From Manduca sexta (taxonomy: Eukaryota; Arthropoda; Insecta; Lepidoptera; Sphingidae), in the NCBI RefSeq assembly GCF_014839805.1, contig NC_051131.1, positions 2,282,913 to 2,346,912 of the forward strand: a DNA stretch of 64,000 nucleotides, read 5' to 3'. Positions 36,546 to 49,400 of the stretch are shown here, in pieces. Numbering within the stretch: the first letter of the stretch is position 1; the number at the start of each line of letters is the position of its first letter. The notes beneath the pieces were generated by a model. The model searched no databases. It was not told the origin of the DNA and saw only the letters and a program-made list of their open reading frames with translations. The position numbers and the translations under genes were made by a program.

Positions 36546-38235
36546 GGAACACTAATTTGTCTTTATCTCGATACGAAATTAATCAAATAGATAAAGAGGA
36601 GTTGTAAATATTAATTGCACGCCGCCACTAGACTATTAGGTATAGTAACCACTAAACAGTCGGGTAACAAATTAACGAACAGAACTAGGTTACATGCTCA
36701 TGTGAATGGAGTGTGCCGGCGTGTTTCCCGCGGGAACACGGCACGGGCGGGATTACAGGCAGTGTGCGTGGATTACTCCCAGCTGCCGACCGGTGTTCTC
36801 GACGTATTGGTGGTAGATGTCACATGAGGGAGTTCGTTTGAGTAAACTATTATTGAGTATTTTGTGTTTCTGTCGCTAGGTAGCAGTGTGCGACCACTAT
36901 TGTAGCCATTTATGTTTCCGCATGAAGATCACAACTAAGCTGATCTTATTATTGTAAAGACTGAGAGATGCTGGTAATAGAACGAATTGAACCAACTACT
37001 TCTGTTAGTTGTGATATATTTTATTTTAATGAAGCCACATCTCGTGTTTGCTTTACTGGCAACCAGAACGAGGAATAGAAAGTGTTGCAACAAACAAGTC
37101 TTAAACTAAATTAAACATAGGCAAATAAATGTATTAACAACAGCTGCTATTATTGATAAGCATGTGATCATTTAGTTGTACAAAATACTAATAACTTTGC
37201 CCGCGTCAAGATCCGGTGCCAGTTTAAAAAGCCCTTAAGGATTATTACTGTCACCTCCTTATTGAAATAAAATTCAAGTAGTTCTAGGGATAAGTGCCTA
37301 CTGCGTTCCACACAAAAAAGTCTATACAACTTTATAAATATATATTAATACCTTACCTTAGTTCCACCTAAGTTCTATTTGCTCATTATCCGCTGTTACG
37401 TGAGACATTCTATTGCGTTGAAATTAATAATAATAGTTGTAATCGAGTTAAACTTGTTAGCGGCGAGTTACTGCGTAATCGATTGTAATGACATAATGTA
37501 GTTAACTCATGTGGCAAACGTGTTGGCTAATAGTACTACAAATATAACTCAATTATCTTCTTGTTAATGCGAGAGTGCCGGATATGTGTCCGACATAACT
37601 TCTAATTACAAACTAGTTAGTACTGTACTACGGTGACGTTGACATCAAAATTCGTGCCATCATTCTGTAATAAAATAAGAATAATAAATTAAATAGAAAA
37701 TATGTTTATAATATCTGACAGCCCTAGAGAGTCGGTGAATGGTGATTTTCAAGTTTTGCCATTTTTAACCTCCGGCTGTCACCGTGGACGGTCGTAATAT
37801 ACCGATTCGTTTCATACATACTTTTCACCTTATAATTTATTTGTTTCAAGATAAATGGGCGCCACTTCTGCTTTTTCATTATAAATTAAACGTTCAGTAA
37901 AAAAAACACCTTTTACCACGACGTGGTGAGGTTTTTTTTTTATTATACTATAGTCTACTTTTTATTCTGGTAATTTGCTCCAATGGAAAATATGTTTTTT
38001 TTTTAAATAGATAGCGCTGGTCCCGTACAGACCGTGCGTATTGATCGCTACAGTGATTTAGAGATTTTTGTAGCAGGCAAGGCTCTTCAGGCGGGCAAGT
38101 CTGCAAGCAACAACTCGTTAGCTATAAATTAAGAAACAGAACGGATTAAAAAAGAAACAATTTCACACTGAGTTACTAACAGATACTTTTTATCTCATAG
38201 ACCACGAGCAAACAAATCACTTAAGTACAAAATAA
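36546..38235. other. Unassigned DNA with a LINE-tail fragment
   Basis: Bases 36680-36800 are GC-rich without a recognised gene. Bases 36862-36920 (TTCTGTCGCTAGGTAGCAGT, then CACTATTGTAGCC) are a small piece of the LINE tail family seen at 23958-24262. Confidence 0.45.
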
Positions 38236-38475
38236 AGTCCCAGCAGTGGCCTATCGGATATTAAACACGTCTGCAACCAAGTGATGAACAAACTTTGATT
38301 TGTTTCCGAGAACGTGGTCTGATAACATGTCACTCACCTACTTCTGAACGTGTGCGGCTCTCGGCGCCACGGATTAACCCAATTGTACGGGGCTGGAGGT
38401 ACGTGCCGCCTTCACTGCAACTTCTGTAAGCCAATGTCAACACGCACACCGAGCAGGGATGCTTGACTAGGTGAA
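38236..38475 (+). repeat. Repeat shared with 36290-36545 (possible SINE family)
   Basis: The segment ends with CTTCTGTAAGCC, a CAAC word and ACCGAGCAGGGATGCTTGAC, matching the other copy 1.9 kb upstream in the same orientation. Confidence 0.4.
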
Positions 38476-41400
38476 TATTAACCTAAGGGCCATGAGGTTG
38501 ACGCTTCAACCGAATCGCTTTACGCTGCAAGCGTCAGCATCAAGTCTTATAAGATGTAGAATCGTACGTTTGCTTTTGAGATTTGATGCTAACTCCCTAA
38601 AGTAAATTCGCTTGAAGGGTATTTGTGGCCTGGGCATTAGGCTGGCTTGCCCGACACATATTATTAACGCTTAATACATTTTAATCATCTTGCTATCTTT
38701 GTCGACTACTAATGAATGAAACCGACAATACGAAGTTTTCAATGTGTTTAGCGCTAAGCATATTTAATAAGTGCAAACCATCAGTATTCATTATTACGCA
38801 ATGCAAAGGTGTTCGTCGCGACATTCGAAGTAAATACATCCCCGCAGAGCCAAGTTAATTTCCTTTGATTTTGTGACAAGAGTCGTATACTATCTATACC
38901 TATAGGCACAAGTTCCTATCCTGTGAACGCGTGGTTCATTGAGTGTGCAAACCCTCACGAGTCTTTAATTGGCCCGCTTAAGATTCGAACCTAGATCTAA
39001 ATCTAATTTAAAATTGAGATTTTTGACTTAATTGAAAAACAGATTACTAAATGACTGTAAAAGAGAAGCTCTTTGAATACCGTTTTCACTTTATAAATTC
39101 CAAACAGATATGATACAGTCAAAGAGATTCAAGAATTTGCGATGGTAAAATATTCACAAAGATGTAATCCGCGTAAATTGGCATAAAACAGAATTTATGA
39201 TTATTTAATTTATAACTCGTTACTAATTAACGTGTACGGTGTAAAATTTCATGTTACTAATCTACTAACAATTTTGGTGTAAATACCTATATTGTACAGC
39301 CTGATCAAAAACATCTTCACCATGTGGTAAAATATGAAACTAATATTATTTTACCATTAACTGTTTTAAATCAAATAAATACACTGAGTAAAATTCTTTG
39401 AACACCAAATAAACCAGTTTTACTCTGCTTGGCGGCATAGTGAGTTGTTTTATATTTCCTCATTAAATTCAGCAAACTCTCCTATTGAAACCGAAATTGA
39501 AAATACCGTGGACGGGCATGTTCGTGATCGACCGCCCACTGCCAATACCGCACGTAAATCTCACGTCAGAACTATGCAAATACGACCCCCCGCCGCCTCG
39601 GACCTCATTAACTGACGGACCTATTTGCCCCCATAAATTAATAAATGCGGACTGTAATTAAATTCGGTCTAGTGCGAAAGTCTAAATTTGGAATAGTTTG
39701 GTTGGGAATCTAGTTGGTATTAGAGCTAGGCTTGTTCGAACAGAGGGGTGGCGAATGATGAGTTAAATGAATAGTTCTGACCACGTATTTAATCATTTGC
39801 CCAAATAATTAAACCCAATTCTTGTCTTGTGGTCGAAATTCGACCGTCGAATTTGATATATTTCTAAAACGTGATACATACATTTTATTTTTCTTCTCCA
39901 TGCGCTCGGTGTGTTTAAAAAGGGGTGCAAAGTATTTTGTACGTAGATTAATCAAATGAATATAGTCATACTCAGAGACATTCTAGCCTTTAATAAGGTT
40001 TTTTTAAGAATTTTACAATCACTCTTTATATCAACCTGTACAACGAAACTCACAAATATTACTTCTTTATATATTACAAACACAGCACCATCATACTCCT
40101 TTATAAAAGTGTGCTTCAAATATTAATAGACATAAATTGGTCTAGCAAAAACTTGAGGGAACTTTCGACTTTGAAAACAGGGGCGTGCTTGTGCCTAGAC
40201 GAGTTAGCCAAATAGTTAAACAGCTCTCGAGGGTAAAAACGTGGCACTAGCTAACTTAGTACCGCAGGGACCCGCACACAAAACTTATGGAAACTTCAAC
40301 ATATAATACACACGTACGATTCTTAACTGGAACTTATGCTTCCAGAATAGTATGGCTAAAAGGTATTTAGTTTATGAGTGAAAAATGAACTAGTCTGTCG
40401 CTCGTCTGTTGGTAAGCGTATGTCAGCTTTGAGAAGAAATGAGCACTGACATGAGAGAGTTATGATAAGGCCTCCGACATTCTTATCGCTCGTAGCAAAA
40501 TTAATTTATTTGATTCTATCATATGAACACCGCCACATTGAACATTCCAATTCAGATCAAAACCTTTTTAAATCAATATAAAACCGAACTATCTAGAACC
40601 AACTCGTGATTCATGTAAAAATGTCTGTGAACGCAAAGCTCATCTAAAGGTTGTTGTAGACAGCGGTAACATCTAGTTGAGAACGTTAATATCTTCCTAG
40701 TCGCTTGCTCCATTGTTCAGGTCTGCAGGTGTCGCCTCGCTGATTGCTACCGGCATTGTTCCGCGTGTAGGACAATGGAGCCGTCCACGACAGTAGCTGA
40801 TAAACTTGCGTGATTTGCACATTTTTAGATCTTTTGTAAGAGAAACTGCCGATCATCTGACCTTATGGCATTTTTAATACATTTAATTAAGACATGGGAA
40901 AGCCAATCGCCTCGTCAGCGACATGATTGCTCATTAATATTTAATAGTAGTAAAACTATCTGAATTTAGATTTACAAACTGCGTGTCATTATACTGAGTT
41001 TATCACCCTAAGATATTAGATTTAAAGTTTCAAGTAGCTAATGATTACACTGGCTACAATGTTAAATAATTTAGAACACAACAATGCATACGCAATGTTG
41101 CTTAACGACAGAAATAAATTTTGATGTAGTAACTACCCAGTCGGGCTCACGCATATGAGAAGTCTAGCACTTACTAATAATAATGTTAACAATATGAGCC
41201 TTGTGTGTAATTGTTCTAGTTGGAAGCCCTAGAGTCCTCTTAAATTTCAGGTGGTTTGACCTTTCATCACTCACACTCCTCTAAAGCGTGTTTGTAGTTC
41301 ACACGCCTCCCTTATTCTAATTAGTATTAGCAGAACTTTCAGATGTGCAGGAATTCTGACAATGATTCTTGATAAATTAATTGTTTTTTAATGTTCCTTA

Positions 41401-42869
41401 TATAACTTAGCTTAAGAGCTATTTATTTGGAATGATCTAAACGAATTTGAATATAATCGCAGCAGCTATTCGGCGCCGCTCCCCTACGAAACCGAAGGTT
41501 TTAGCGTCACTTCCCTTGTCTTTTATTCCTTGGATATCATCAATCATCGGTTTTGCCCCGCGTCACGTGTTCCCAACACATCCGCGCTTTTCAACGGAAA
41601 TTTCGCGTTCCGGTCGCAATAGGGTAAGGAAGCGCACTTGATTTATTTCGCGGGGTTTTATTTACATAATACTAGCTTATGCTCTCAGCTCCACTCGCGT
41701 TGAGTCGTTTTCTGATATTTTATGGTATAGCTTCACGGCTCACACCCATACACAATACCAAAAGGATCGTGAATATTGAGCTGACACCATGGAAACGAAA
41801 AAGAGAATAGGGAAAAAAAGGTCAGTTTATTTGGGCTTGGGATATTTTACTTTTCTTTTCACGTTATTTCACGTGTACTATCTATAATGAACTGTAATAA
41901 TTTATTTCGAATCCATAAAATGTTAAATATTGACATTCACTCAATTTTTACTCTACTACTAGTTCGGAAAGTGAGATCCATCAGAAAATACCGGGCAAGT
42001 AACTGGAGTGTTGTTCTTTTTCAGAATTAATTTAAAGGTATAAAAAAGGGAAAGTAAAATAAATTAATATAAATTAAGTTTTTTTATTTTGTTTAGAGCA
42101 GTTCATTTATATACTTGCAAAATAATAAAATTATAATTATTTCCATATGAGTGCTCAACCCTCTCAAAAATCATAAAATCATTTCATGATCGAAAAGGTA
42201 TCAAAATACTATTAACTATTTTAGGTATTTAATGGTATTTATACCTCCTTCGAACCGGCCTACCGCTGAAGATTAAATAATACCGACCTAATACCTATGT
42301 AGGTATCTGCCTAAGTTCAAATACCTGCCAATGTACTCAGTCTTCGCCTCAACATTATTTACCCATTAGCAATAAAGATATTTTTATACTTGTTAGAAAC
42401 TATTCGCGAACGGATCCTCTACGGGTCAACGACCTCAAGGGGGGCCTGAACGACTTATGTTTAGGGACACACGGAGCTCGGGATTAGCTTTTACAGGTGG
42501 TAGGCGAGCAAATTGTTCGTGACGATCCTTATTCCCGACAAGACAACAAAGTTGAAGACCGTTTGACACAGCTATGGTTAGCCCAGGAACACAAAAATTC
42601 ACGGTGGAGTTAGCCACTCTAAGGATAAGAATTTTGGATGAAAAGTTAGTGCAGGACGCTCTTTATCCTGAGATAATTGATGTTAACTGTTAACGAATAG
42701 TAATTACGCTAGTTACAGCACTATTCAACTTGAGTAGAACATGCATTACACAGTGCGGCAATTTGGCTATGGAAAAAGAAAAAAATATATATTTTATTAT
42801 TAAATGGATTTAGAGCTTAATATGAAATACTAACACCCGACACAAAATTATTTTCCATTCCGCCTGGCA
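38476..42869. other. Unassigned AT-rich DNA
   Basis: No gene is supported. Short inverted repeats occur (for example GCTCCATTGT near 40708 and its complement near 40771). The region 42410-42640 is GC-richer, with a short minus-strand frame of no known family. Confidence 0.5.
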
Positions 42870-43045
42870 ATATGTCGCATCCCGCCCGGGCGGGGGTAGT
42901 CCATAACTCATCCGCGGTTCTTATTGTGTGTCCGCGGAAATGGGTCAGCGAGTGATAACGCATTACGGCGTCTTGTCGCGTTGTCGCCGCACGCGCGCAC
43001 CGCTCGCCACACGCGCCGTCCGTGTGTCACGTGAGGCGTAGGTTG
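42870..43045. promoter_or_regulatory. CpG-rich island in AT-rich DNA, possible promoter region
   Basis: The sequence is dense in CG dinucleotides (CCCGCCCGGGCGGG, CCGCGG twice, CGCACGCGCGCACCGC). Its surroundings are strongly AT-rich. It may be the 5' region of an unseen gene or a GC-rich repeat. No transcription start can be fixed. Confidence 0.3.
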
Positions 43046-43867
43046 TTGGCTATTTGGGTGATTGCAAATAGTATGAAGTAGGTACATAAGTCCGTAAAAA
43101 GAACTTATTAGTGACTGCACATGAGTTATGATTTCGGTTGCATGGACTTTTCCTTTTGTGCTCTTTTCAGTCCAGACGAATTGATTATAATAAACCAAAA
43201 CATAGGCTCCAATTTCGATTAGGTTTTACGTGGGACCTAAAACAAAATAGGTATATTAAGCACAGCCTTTTCTACATAACTGACAGTGCGTGACGTTACT
43301 TTTCATTGGTTTGAAACTTGAAATCTTAATCATTGTAATGTTAATTAACTACAATATTTGTAGTTATACACCACCTTCACCAAACCAATAGTTCTTATTA
43401 ATTAATAAATATTCATTAGCAAACATTTGTATAGATAGCAAATAAATAAATTTAACATCTAATTAACCGCGTATTATTGTTCTCGTCTATTCCGAGAATG
43501 GCTACTCGTCATTCATCAGGCATGTTTCACATCCGGAATGAATGCCAACTAGCGGCTAGCACATCGGAATTTATGCCTTCATCCTGGTGACAGGAGAAAC
43601 TTTTATTAAATTTCCGAACTTGGTCCCGCGGCCAGGGTAATGGGCAGGGTTCCAGGTTTTGCAAATGTAATAACTAATAACAATATTTTTTAGAACTGAA
43701 AGTCTTCGTAGAGAAGGTAAGGAAAGGACTACACAATTTCAATATCTGCAAAGAGATGAATGTTAAATGGATTCTTAAGTTGACGCAAATGTGGGAAATT
43801 GATATAAAACTCATTCGTAGTATTTATCACGACGTGTTCCACGCCAAATACTATGTACTATATTATT
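43046..43867. other. Unassigned AT-rich DNA
   Basis: I see nothing supportable. Confidence 0.5.
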
Positions 43868-43922
43868 TTATGCGGGTCCCTAAATTTCTTTATTTTTGAC
43901 TAATATAAGAGAGGCCACAGTC
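43868..43922 (-). mobile_element. Small PLE fragment (GIY-YIG region), inverted relative to copy C
   Basis: The plus strand reads GCGGGTCCCTAAATTTCTTT, then TAATATAAGAGAGGCCACAG, which match the minus-oriented GIY-YIG part of copy A at about 2492-2538. It lies 580 bases upstream of copy C in the opposite orientation, echoing the inverted arrangement of copies A and B. Confidence 0.7.
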
Positions 43923-44502
43923 ATAATGGTTATACCGCTTATATCAGAAGCTATAACAACACACACACAAATCGCTTTGGAATTAGTCAAATTCAATTCA
44001 GCAATACGACCAAGGCTCATATTGCTAGGATTTACGCGAACAACAAAGGTTCGTTAGCTTAGTCTAGTTTTATAGATAAGAATAATCTTTGTAATCTTTC
44101 GCATTATCTTGAACCTTCAGAATAATAGTGCTTATAGTGGAAAAGAAAATTTATTAATATTTTAATATTGAAACAATATGAATAGATGGTATGTACCTTC
44201 AATGAATCTTTTATTAAATTAAATTCTATAAAACATAACCTACTGGTTACAGTTTAAACCAGAGAGCCAAATATTAAATAACCTTGTACCTAACTTTGTA
44301 CCTAAGCGAAAACATGGATGCGCTACTTAGAAGAAAGGAGAAAAGACTGGTAATAAATAGACTTACTCTGGGTTTTTTTATAAATTTGGGAAAAGTACGC
44401 AACATATCTGATTTGTGTATTACAAATAAATATGACGATAACTTACTAACATACAAAAAAGAAGCATGGCAAAATCTCTATAATTTGACATTTAATTTTA
44501 AG
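43923..44502. other. Unassigned DNA between PLE fragments
   Basis: There is an open frame at 44284-44505 without recognisable domain. It does not align to the N-terminal part of copy A, so I do not treat it as element coding. Confidence 0.4.
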
Positions 44503-44510
44503 TAGTAGTA

Positions 44511-46120
44511 ATGGATACGTCAGACTACAATAATAAAATGGAACAACTTTTATCGGATGTAAGTACGTATAAAATAGTCAAAACAGACCCGGCTACCAAA
44601 GTATTAAAGGCTACTAGCTCTTTAATAAAAGATTACTCCGATAAGTTAAATCTTGACGTAAACTTGCTCGTTCCTTCGTGTGCAAAACCGCCTAAACTGT
44701 ATGGGTTTCCGAGAATACACAAATTAAATGCTCCGCTACGTCCCATTGTGAGTCAGATCGACACTCCAACCTACAGATTGGCTCAGCACGTAGCAAAAGT
44801 GCTTTCACCACTTAGAGGAAACACTAGAGCATCTGTGAAGGATTCATACCAATTTGTCAGCGATATTAAAGACCTAAAATTAGCTGACAATGAAACTATG
44901 GTCAGTTTTGATGTCCAGTCTCTCTTTACGAGCTTACCAGTACAAGATTGCATCAGAATTGTATCTAAGAAGTTAACAGAGAATAACATTCCTGTGGAAT
45001 ATGCAGAACTACTCCAACATTGCCTTACATCTGGCTATATGTTGTGGAATAATCAGTTCTATGTACAAGTTGAGGGGTAGCGATGGGCTCCCCTGTATCT
45101 CCGGTAGTCGCCGATATATTTATGGAGGACTTCGAGGAGACAGCCCTGAGTACAGCCCCGGTCACTCCAAGGTTTTATAAATGGTACGTAGACGATACTT
45201 TCACAATTTTACCATCTGATAAAGTAACTGTATTTTTAAATCACCTTAACTCCATCAAAATAAAATCCAATTTACTATGGAGCTAGAACACAATAAATCT
45301 CTTGCTTTCTTAGATGTTTTAATCATCCGTAATCCTAATCAGACCTTAAGTCATACTGTGTATCGGAAACAGACCCATACTGATAAATATCTGAACGGTG
45401 AATCTCATCACCATCCAAAACAGTTAGCTACCGTGGGCAAATCTTTGTTTCAGAGAGCACAAGGAATCTGTGACGAGAAACACCTGGCCGCTGAGCTGCA
45501 ACATGTCAAGCAAGTACTGCGAGACAACAAGCTCCAAATTCCACGCCGCCGTCACAGAAACCGAGTGAAACCAGCCACAGTTGAACGTGTTCCGGTGGTA
45601 TTACCATATGTAAGAGGAGTCACCGACAAGATTGGCTACATCCTGAAGCGTGCTTCCATAAAAACTTATTTTAAGCCGCCTAAGAAGATTAGTCAATTTT
45701 TACCATCTGTCAAGTGTCACATACCTCTACAAGAACCGGGAGTATACAAAATAGATTGCAACTGTGGCCTCTCTTATATCGGGCAAACAAAAAGAAATAT
45801 AGGGACCCGCGTAAAATAACATATAGCTGACGTGAAACACCGACGCTCGACGAAGTCTGCAGTCGCTGAACACTCTGAGGGAGGCGCCAATCATTATCTG
45901 CGACTAGACAAGCCACAAATCCTCGCCAAAGAACACCGATTCCTGCCTAGGATGATTCGCGAGGCTATTGAAATTAAAAACATCCTAATTTCAATAGGGA
46001 AGATGGTTGGAAGCTTGCACAAGCATGGGATCCAGTTCTACATTTAATTAAATCGGAACCCAAAAGACCGGCTGCCAGACTTCAAGATACTGTGAGCTCA
46101 TTCTGCGTAGATCGGACCAC
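44511..46120 (+). pseudogene. PLE polyprotein of copy C, broken by frameshifts and stops
   Basis: The frame 44511-45079 covers LRPIVSQID and FDVQSLFTSLP (reverse transcriptase motif A) and stops after VQVEG because one T is lost in the GGGTGTAGC found in copy A. The frame 45083-45286 covers MGSPVSPVVADIF and YVDDTF (motifs B and C) and shifts after LNSIK through a lost base. The frame 45277-45819 covers the linker and GIY-YIG core (GVYKIDCNCGLSYIGQTKR) and ends at a nonsense codon (GAA changed to TAA after TRVK). The frame 45832-46047 carries the rest and shifts again in a run of A. At least four lesions make a functional protein impossible. Confidence 0.88.
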
Positions 46121-46209
46121 AAACAGCAAAAAATTTTAAAAAAGTTGTATAATTGTAAAATGTAGGTAGATATTGTAACTTTGACTTTACGGATGAACAA
46201 CACCTCAGT

Positions 46210-46253
46210 CCCCCCGTGACCATGAAGGCTGCAAAGTCTTCGAAACGTCGGGA
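46210..46253 (+). ncRNA. Hammerhead-ribozyme-like segment in the PLE tail, copy C
   Basis: The paired parts and GAAAC-GUC are the same as in copies A and B. The C run is one or two bases shorter. Conservation in the older copy shows that the altered core is a property of the family and not a local mutation. Confidence 0.35.
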
Positions 46254-46340
46254 GAAAATAAAACACTAATTACCGCGATAGAATCCGAAAATTAGTTTAA
46301 TTTCAATGTCTAACATTCGCGTAAACATAAGAAATCATTA

Positions 46341-47028
46341 TATTTAATTTTACTTTAAAATTTCTAGAGAAGAGATGTGGGATTTGGGATAATACCGTTT
46401 AATATCTAAGAAAAATAAATGATTTTATTAAGCGTTTAAAAAGGCGTAAACTCGTCCGAGTGACCTGTTTTTGGAAAATCCGACGTACTAATAACAGTTA
46501 ACTTCAAACGTTTAGTTTAAGTTAAAATCTCTACTAAATCTCAAAATAACCTAGTTCAAAATAGCTTTTCTTAAGTTATTCTATAATATAATCGCTAAAA
46601 TGAATTTAGAATATATTTAGCCTTTACAAAACTTTTCAGTGGTTGTGAAAATTCAGTTTCAATCTCATAGAAACTAGAGGATAACAAAAATCGTTTATCC
46701 GCCGATGTCGCCTCACCAATTACGTTGCGAAATTGCTATTTATTTGCCAATTTTTGCGTACATCGTGTTTGGCTAACCGACAGTTGCTATTTTATTAATA
46801 ATTTATATTTTCAGTTTTAATCACTGCAACATTATTTCTATATTTTTTTCATAGACACAACCGTCACAAATCAACAATTTTGAAGAAAGACACAAACCCA
46901 ATGTTTATCTGGTCGCTTTTCTGGTATCAATCCGCATTCTAGACCAGAAAAATATTGGCTGTACGCTCAGTACGACTTTTTGTTCAATATTTAATTGATA
47001 GTTTTCTTAAATAGTGCAGTATCCTCTA
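46341..47028. other. Unassigned AT-rich DNA
   Basis: I see nothing supportable. Confidence 0.5.
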
Positions 47029-47286
47029 CCCCTTATTCATAAACATTTTTTATCTAAGGACGAAGTAAAGCTGTGATAACAAGCCTGTTTCTCAGTGCCC
47101 AACGGCACTGAGAAATAGACATAGGGCCGTTGTGATTGGTTATTATTGTTGTATTTCAATATTAGCCAATCACAACGGCCCTACGTCTACGCACTGCGAA
47201 GACTGCCATGCCGTCAGCACTGAGAAACAGACTTGTTATAACAGCCTTACTCGGTCGTTAGATAAAAAACGTCTATGAATAAGGGG
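47029..47286. mobile_element. Fold-back MITE with long terminal inverted repeats and a nested hairpin
   Basis: The ends CCCCTTATTCATAAAC and GTCTATGAATAAGGGG pair. The match continues through TTTTTTATCTAA, GTAA..GCTGT, ATAACAAG and CTGTTTCTCAGTGC. Internally GGGCCGTTGTGATTGG pairs with CCAATCACAACGGCCC around an AT-rich centre. The left arm alone folds again (CTCAGTGCC-CAAC-GGCACTGAG). With 258 bp and no coding capacity it is a miniature inverted-repeat element. The superfamily is uncertain. Confidence 0.8.
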
Positions 47287-47714
47287 GAACTCTATAGTTT
47301 CATTCATTTATATCCGTATATCATTCATTCACTAGTGGAATGCAATGAAGGCCGCCTATTATTTAGTATGTAACAAATTAAAGAGTCATGTTTGAGCTGT
47401 TCACAAAGAAAATTATACTTTTGGAAAATAATATAAATAAAACAACTTTAACTAATTTTTGTTACTGTTTGTTGATGTATTACAAACACCACCCTATTTT
47501 AATGTTATGGTTACTTATAACTGACACGATGAGCCGGCATGACCTTCAGAGGTCACTGCGCCTTCCGGAGCGACATGAAAGGCCTTAATAGCCGACATCC
47601 GCCGTGACCCGCAACTCGCCCTTCCATTTACGCCTCTAATGTTAACTCTGATGTTTACACTATCAAAGTATCTAGAGGGCCGTTTTAACTAAGCCCACAG
47701 AACCACTGTGTCAA
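47287..47714. other. Unassigned DNA
   Basis: No gene or repeat is recognisable. Confidence 0.45.
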
Positions 47715-47975
47715 GAAAACTATTGTGAAGTAAGTTTCTATTGTAATTCATATGCTGGTGGTAGGATACTTGCATCAGCCCGGACAGCGACCGCGGTATA
47801 CAAGGTTCAAAATTTGCAATAGTGGCGCACATAAGTGTGTATAATCGGTTACCAACCGGCCGGCACAATAGTGTCGACTGGTAAGGGATAAACATCTTTT
47901 GTCAGTTAATGCTCTACCTAGATCCTATTCCACTTACCGTCTGGTGCAGTTGGATTACTTTATCGTGCCCGTATG
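47715..47975 (+). mobile_element. LINE 3' end, decayed
   Basis: TGGTGGTAGGATACTTGCAT with CAGCCCGGACAGCGACCG, and further on CCACTTACCGTCTGGTGCAG with TATCGTGCCCGTATGG, follow the layout of a common lepidopteran LINE tail. The reverse transcriptase is absent. Confidence 0.5.
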
Positions 47976-48825
47976 GAATACATATTGCATAGGATATCCA
48001 GAGTTCGCAGCCAGGATTACCATTTATAAATTAAGGAATGCTTGTCTAAAGTAAAAAATTGTAGGCAATATGACAAAGTCTGTTGTTTTTATTTAAGGTG
48101 AAGACTGATATTTTCTAGGGGTCATAATTTTTCAGAAATGCTTGTCTCATCCCAATGCAGCCGTACGTCTGCTTAAACTTTAAAATATCTGTCAAATACG
48201 GACAAAATGTTATATAGTAACCCTAGTCGTAGCGCATCCATGATTTTCTCAAGGAGAATTATAATACTACGAAAAATATTATTCTGGTATTGCAAATGAA
48301 GTACGCACTTTTTGGTTTGCTTTTGTTATAAATAGTAACAGCTACCTATAAACTAAAAATACTCTCATTTTAAGACGCACTTATTCGTTCATCAAAAACT
48401 TGATACAATTCTAAACAAATACTATGAACAATGCTCGTAGTAACGGAATCTCAAATGCCAAATAAAATTGACAGCGAGATAGAACAATTCGCTGAATAAA
48501 CGTGGCAGTTTGCACAAGGTTACACACGTCGCCACACAAATCACACTGAAATGAAAAACAAATATGTCTCCGAGCTGCTTGGCAACCGCGGATCCAGCTG
48601 TTCGAAGATATGATCCCTACAGACGACTCTAAACGAAATAAAGAACTATGTGATTTTGAAATTCTCTTAGTTAACACGTGTCGAAATCTTCGATTAATAC
48701 AGCCTCCTATATACAGATGTTTACTTGGCATAAATCCTTTTTATATAATAAAAGTATAATTTTTGGTATAAAACGTGTGTTTTACTTTAATGTAGGACAT
48801 TGTTAATAATATGTTTAATGTTTAT
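47976..48825. other. Unassigned AT-rich DNA
   Basis: No supported gene. The minus-strand frame 48411-48731 has no recognisable domain. Confidence 0.45.
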
Positions 48826-48912
48826 ATAAGGCCTAATCCCTCTTAGTAGTACAGACCAAGCCCGTCTCCAGCAGCGGGACAGTATATAATACAGGGCTGA
48901 TATTATTATATA
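48826..48912 (+). mobile_element. SINE family A, 3' fragment
   Basis: It has AAGGCCTAATCCCTCTTAGT at the start and ATACAGGGCTGATATTATTA at the end, identical in plan to the 3' end of 53892-54214. Confidence 0.7.
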
Positions 48913-49282
48913 TTACTATTATATCAGTTAAATTGTACAAATAGACGACGGTGATCCAATCACTCTTCTAGGGGTTTATATAAAAATACAGATTCAGGTC
49001 GCCGGTTTTATAATACAATTCGTTTCAACCCTTAATACCGCGCTGGGATCGTAAAGAGATCAAGGGACCACCTTTTAGTTTTGTTCGCTATTGCGGTTTG
49101 ACTGATGAGGGTTGCTTATTTATGGACGTTTATCTTACACTCAAATAACGCCCAACAAATACAAATACTTTGTGTTTTTATTTAAGATTTCAAATTGCCC
49201 ATAAAAAGCTGAATTGTAAGGGAATTATTCTTAACTGTCCTTTAAGGGGATAAGGAACAGTAAAGATATTTGAATATCTCTG
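48913..49282. other. Unassigned DNA
   Basis: Nothing is recognised. Confidence 0.4.
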
Positions 49283-49400
49283 TCCCACCGTGACAATGAC
49301 GGCTGCAAAGTAATATTATAAACATCGGGGGAATAAATTAAAGAAATAACGGCGATCCAATTCGTATAATAGTTTTATTTCAATTTAAACATCTGTTAAA
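49283..49400 (+). mobile_element. Decayed PLE 3' tail (copy D)
   Basis: GTCCCACCGTGACAATGACG, then GCTGCAAAG, ACATCGGGGGAATAA, AACGGCGATCCAATTCGTA and AGTTTTATTTCAAT align in order with the end of copies B and C. No coding part remains. It is the most diverged PLE copy here. Confidence 0.65.

Larger units (their letters stand above)
44503..46340 (+). mobile_element. Penelope-like retroelement, copy C, 5'-truncated
   Basis: Alignment with copy A starts at GTAGTAATGGATACGTCAGA, within the motif DKGNATVVMDTSDY, so the N-terminal third is missing. Reverse transcriptase, GIY-YIG region and the 3' tail up to AAATCATTAT follow. It differs from copies A and B at several percent of positions and is older. 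Confidence 0.88.

Noticed and set aside
42908..43198. 96-codon minus-strand frame across the CpG-rich island
   Set aside because: Its arginine-rich content simply reflects the CG-rich composition. There is no domain or splice support.
44284..44505. Extension of PLE copy C coding upstream
   Set aside because: The translated frame does not match the N-terminal region seen in copy A, and homology stops at 44503.
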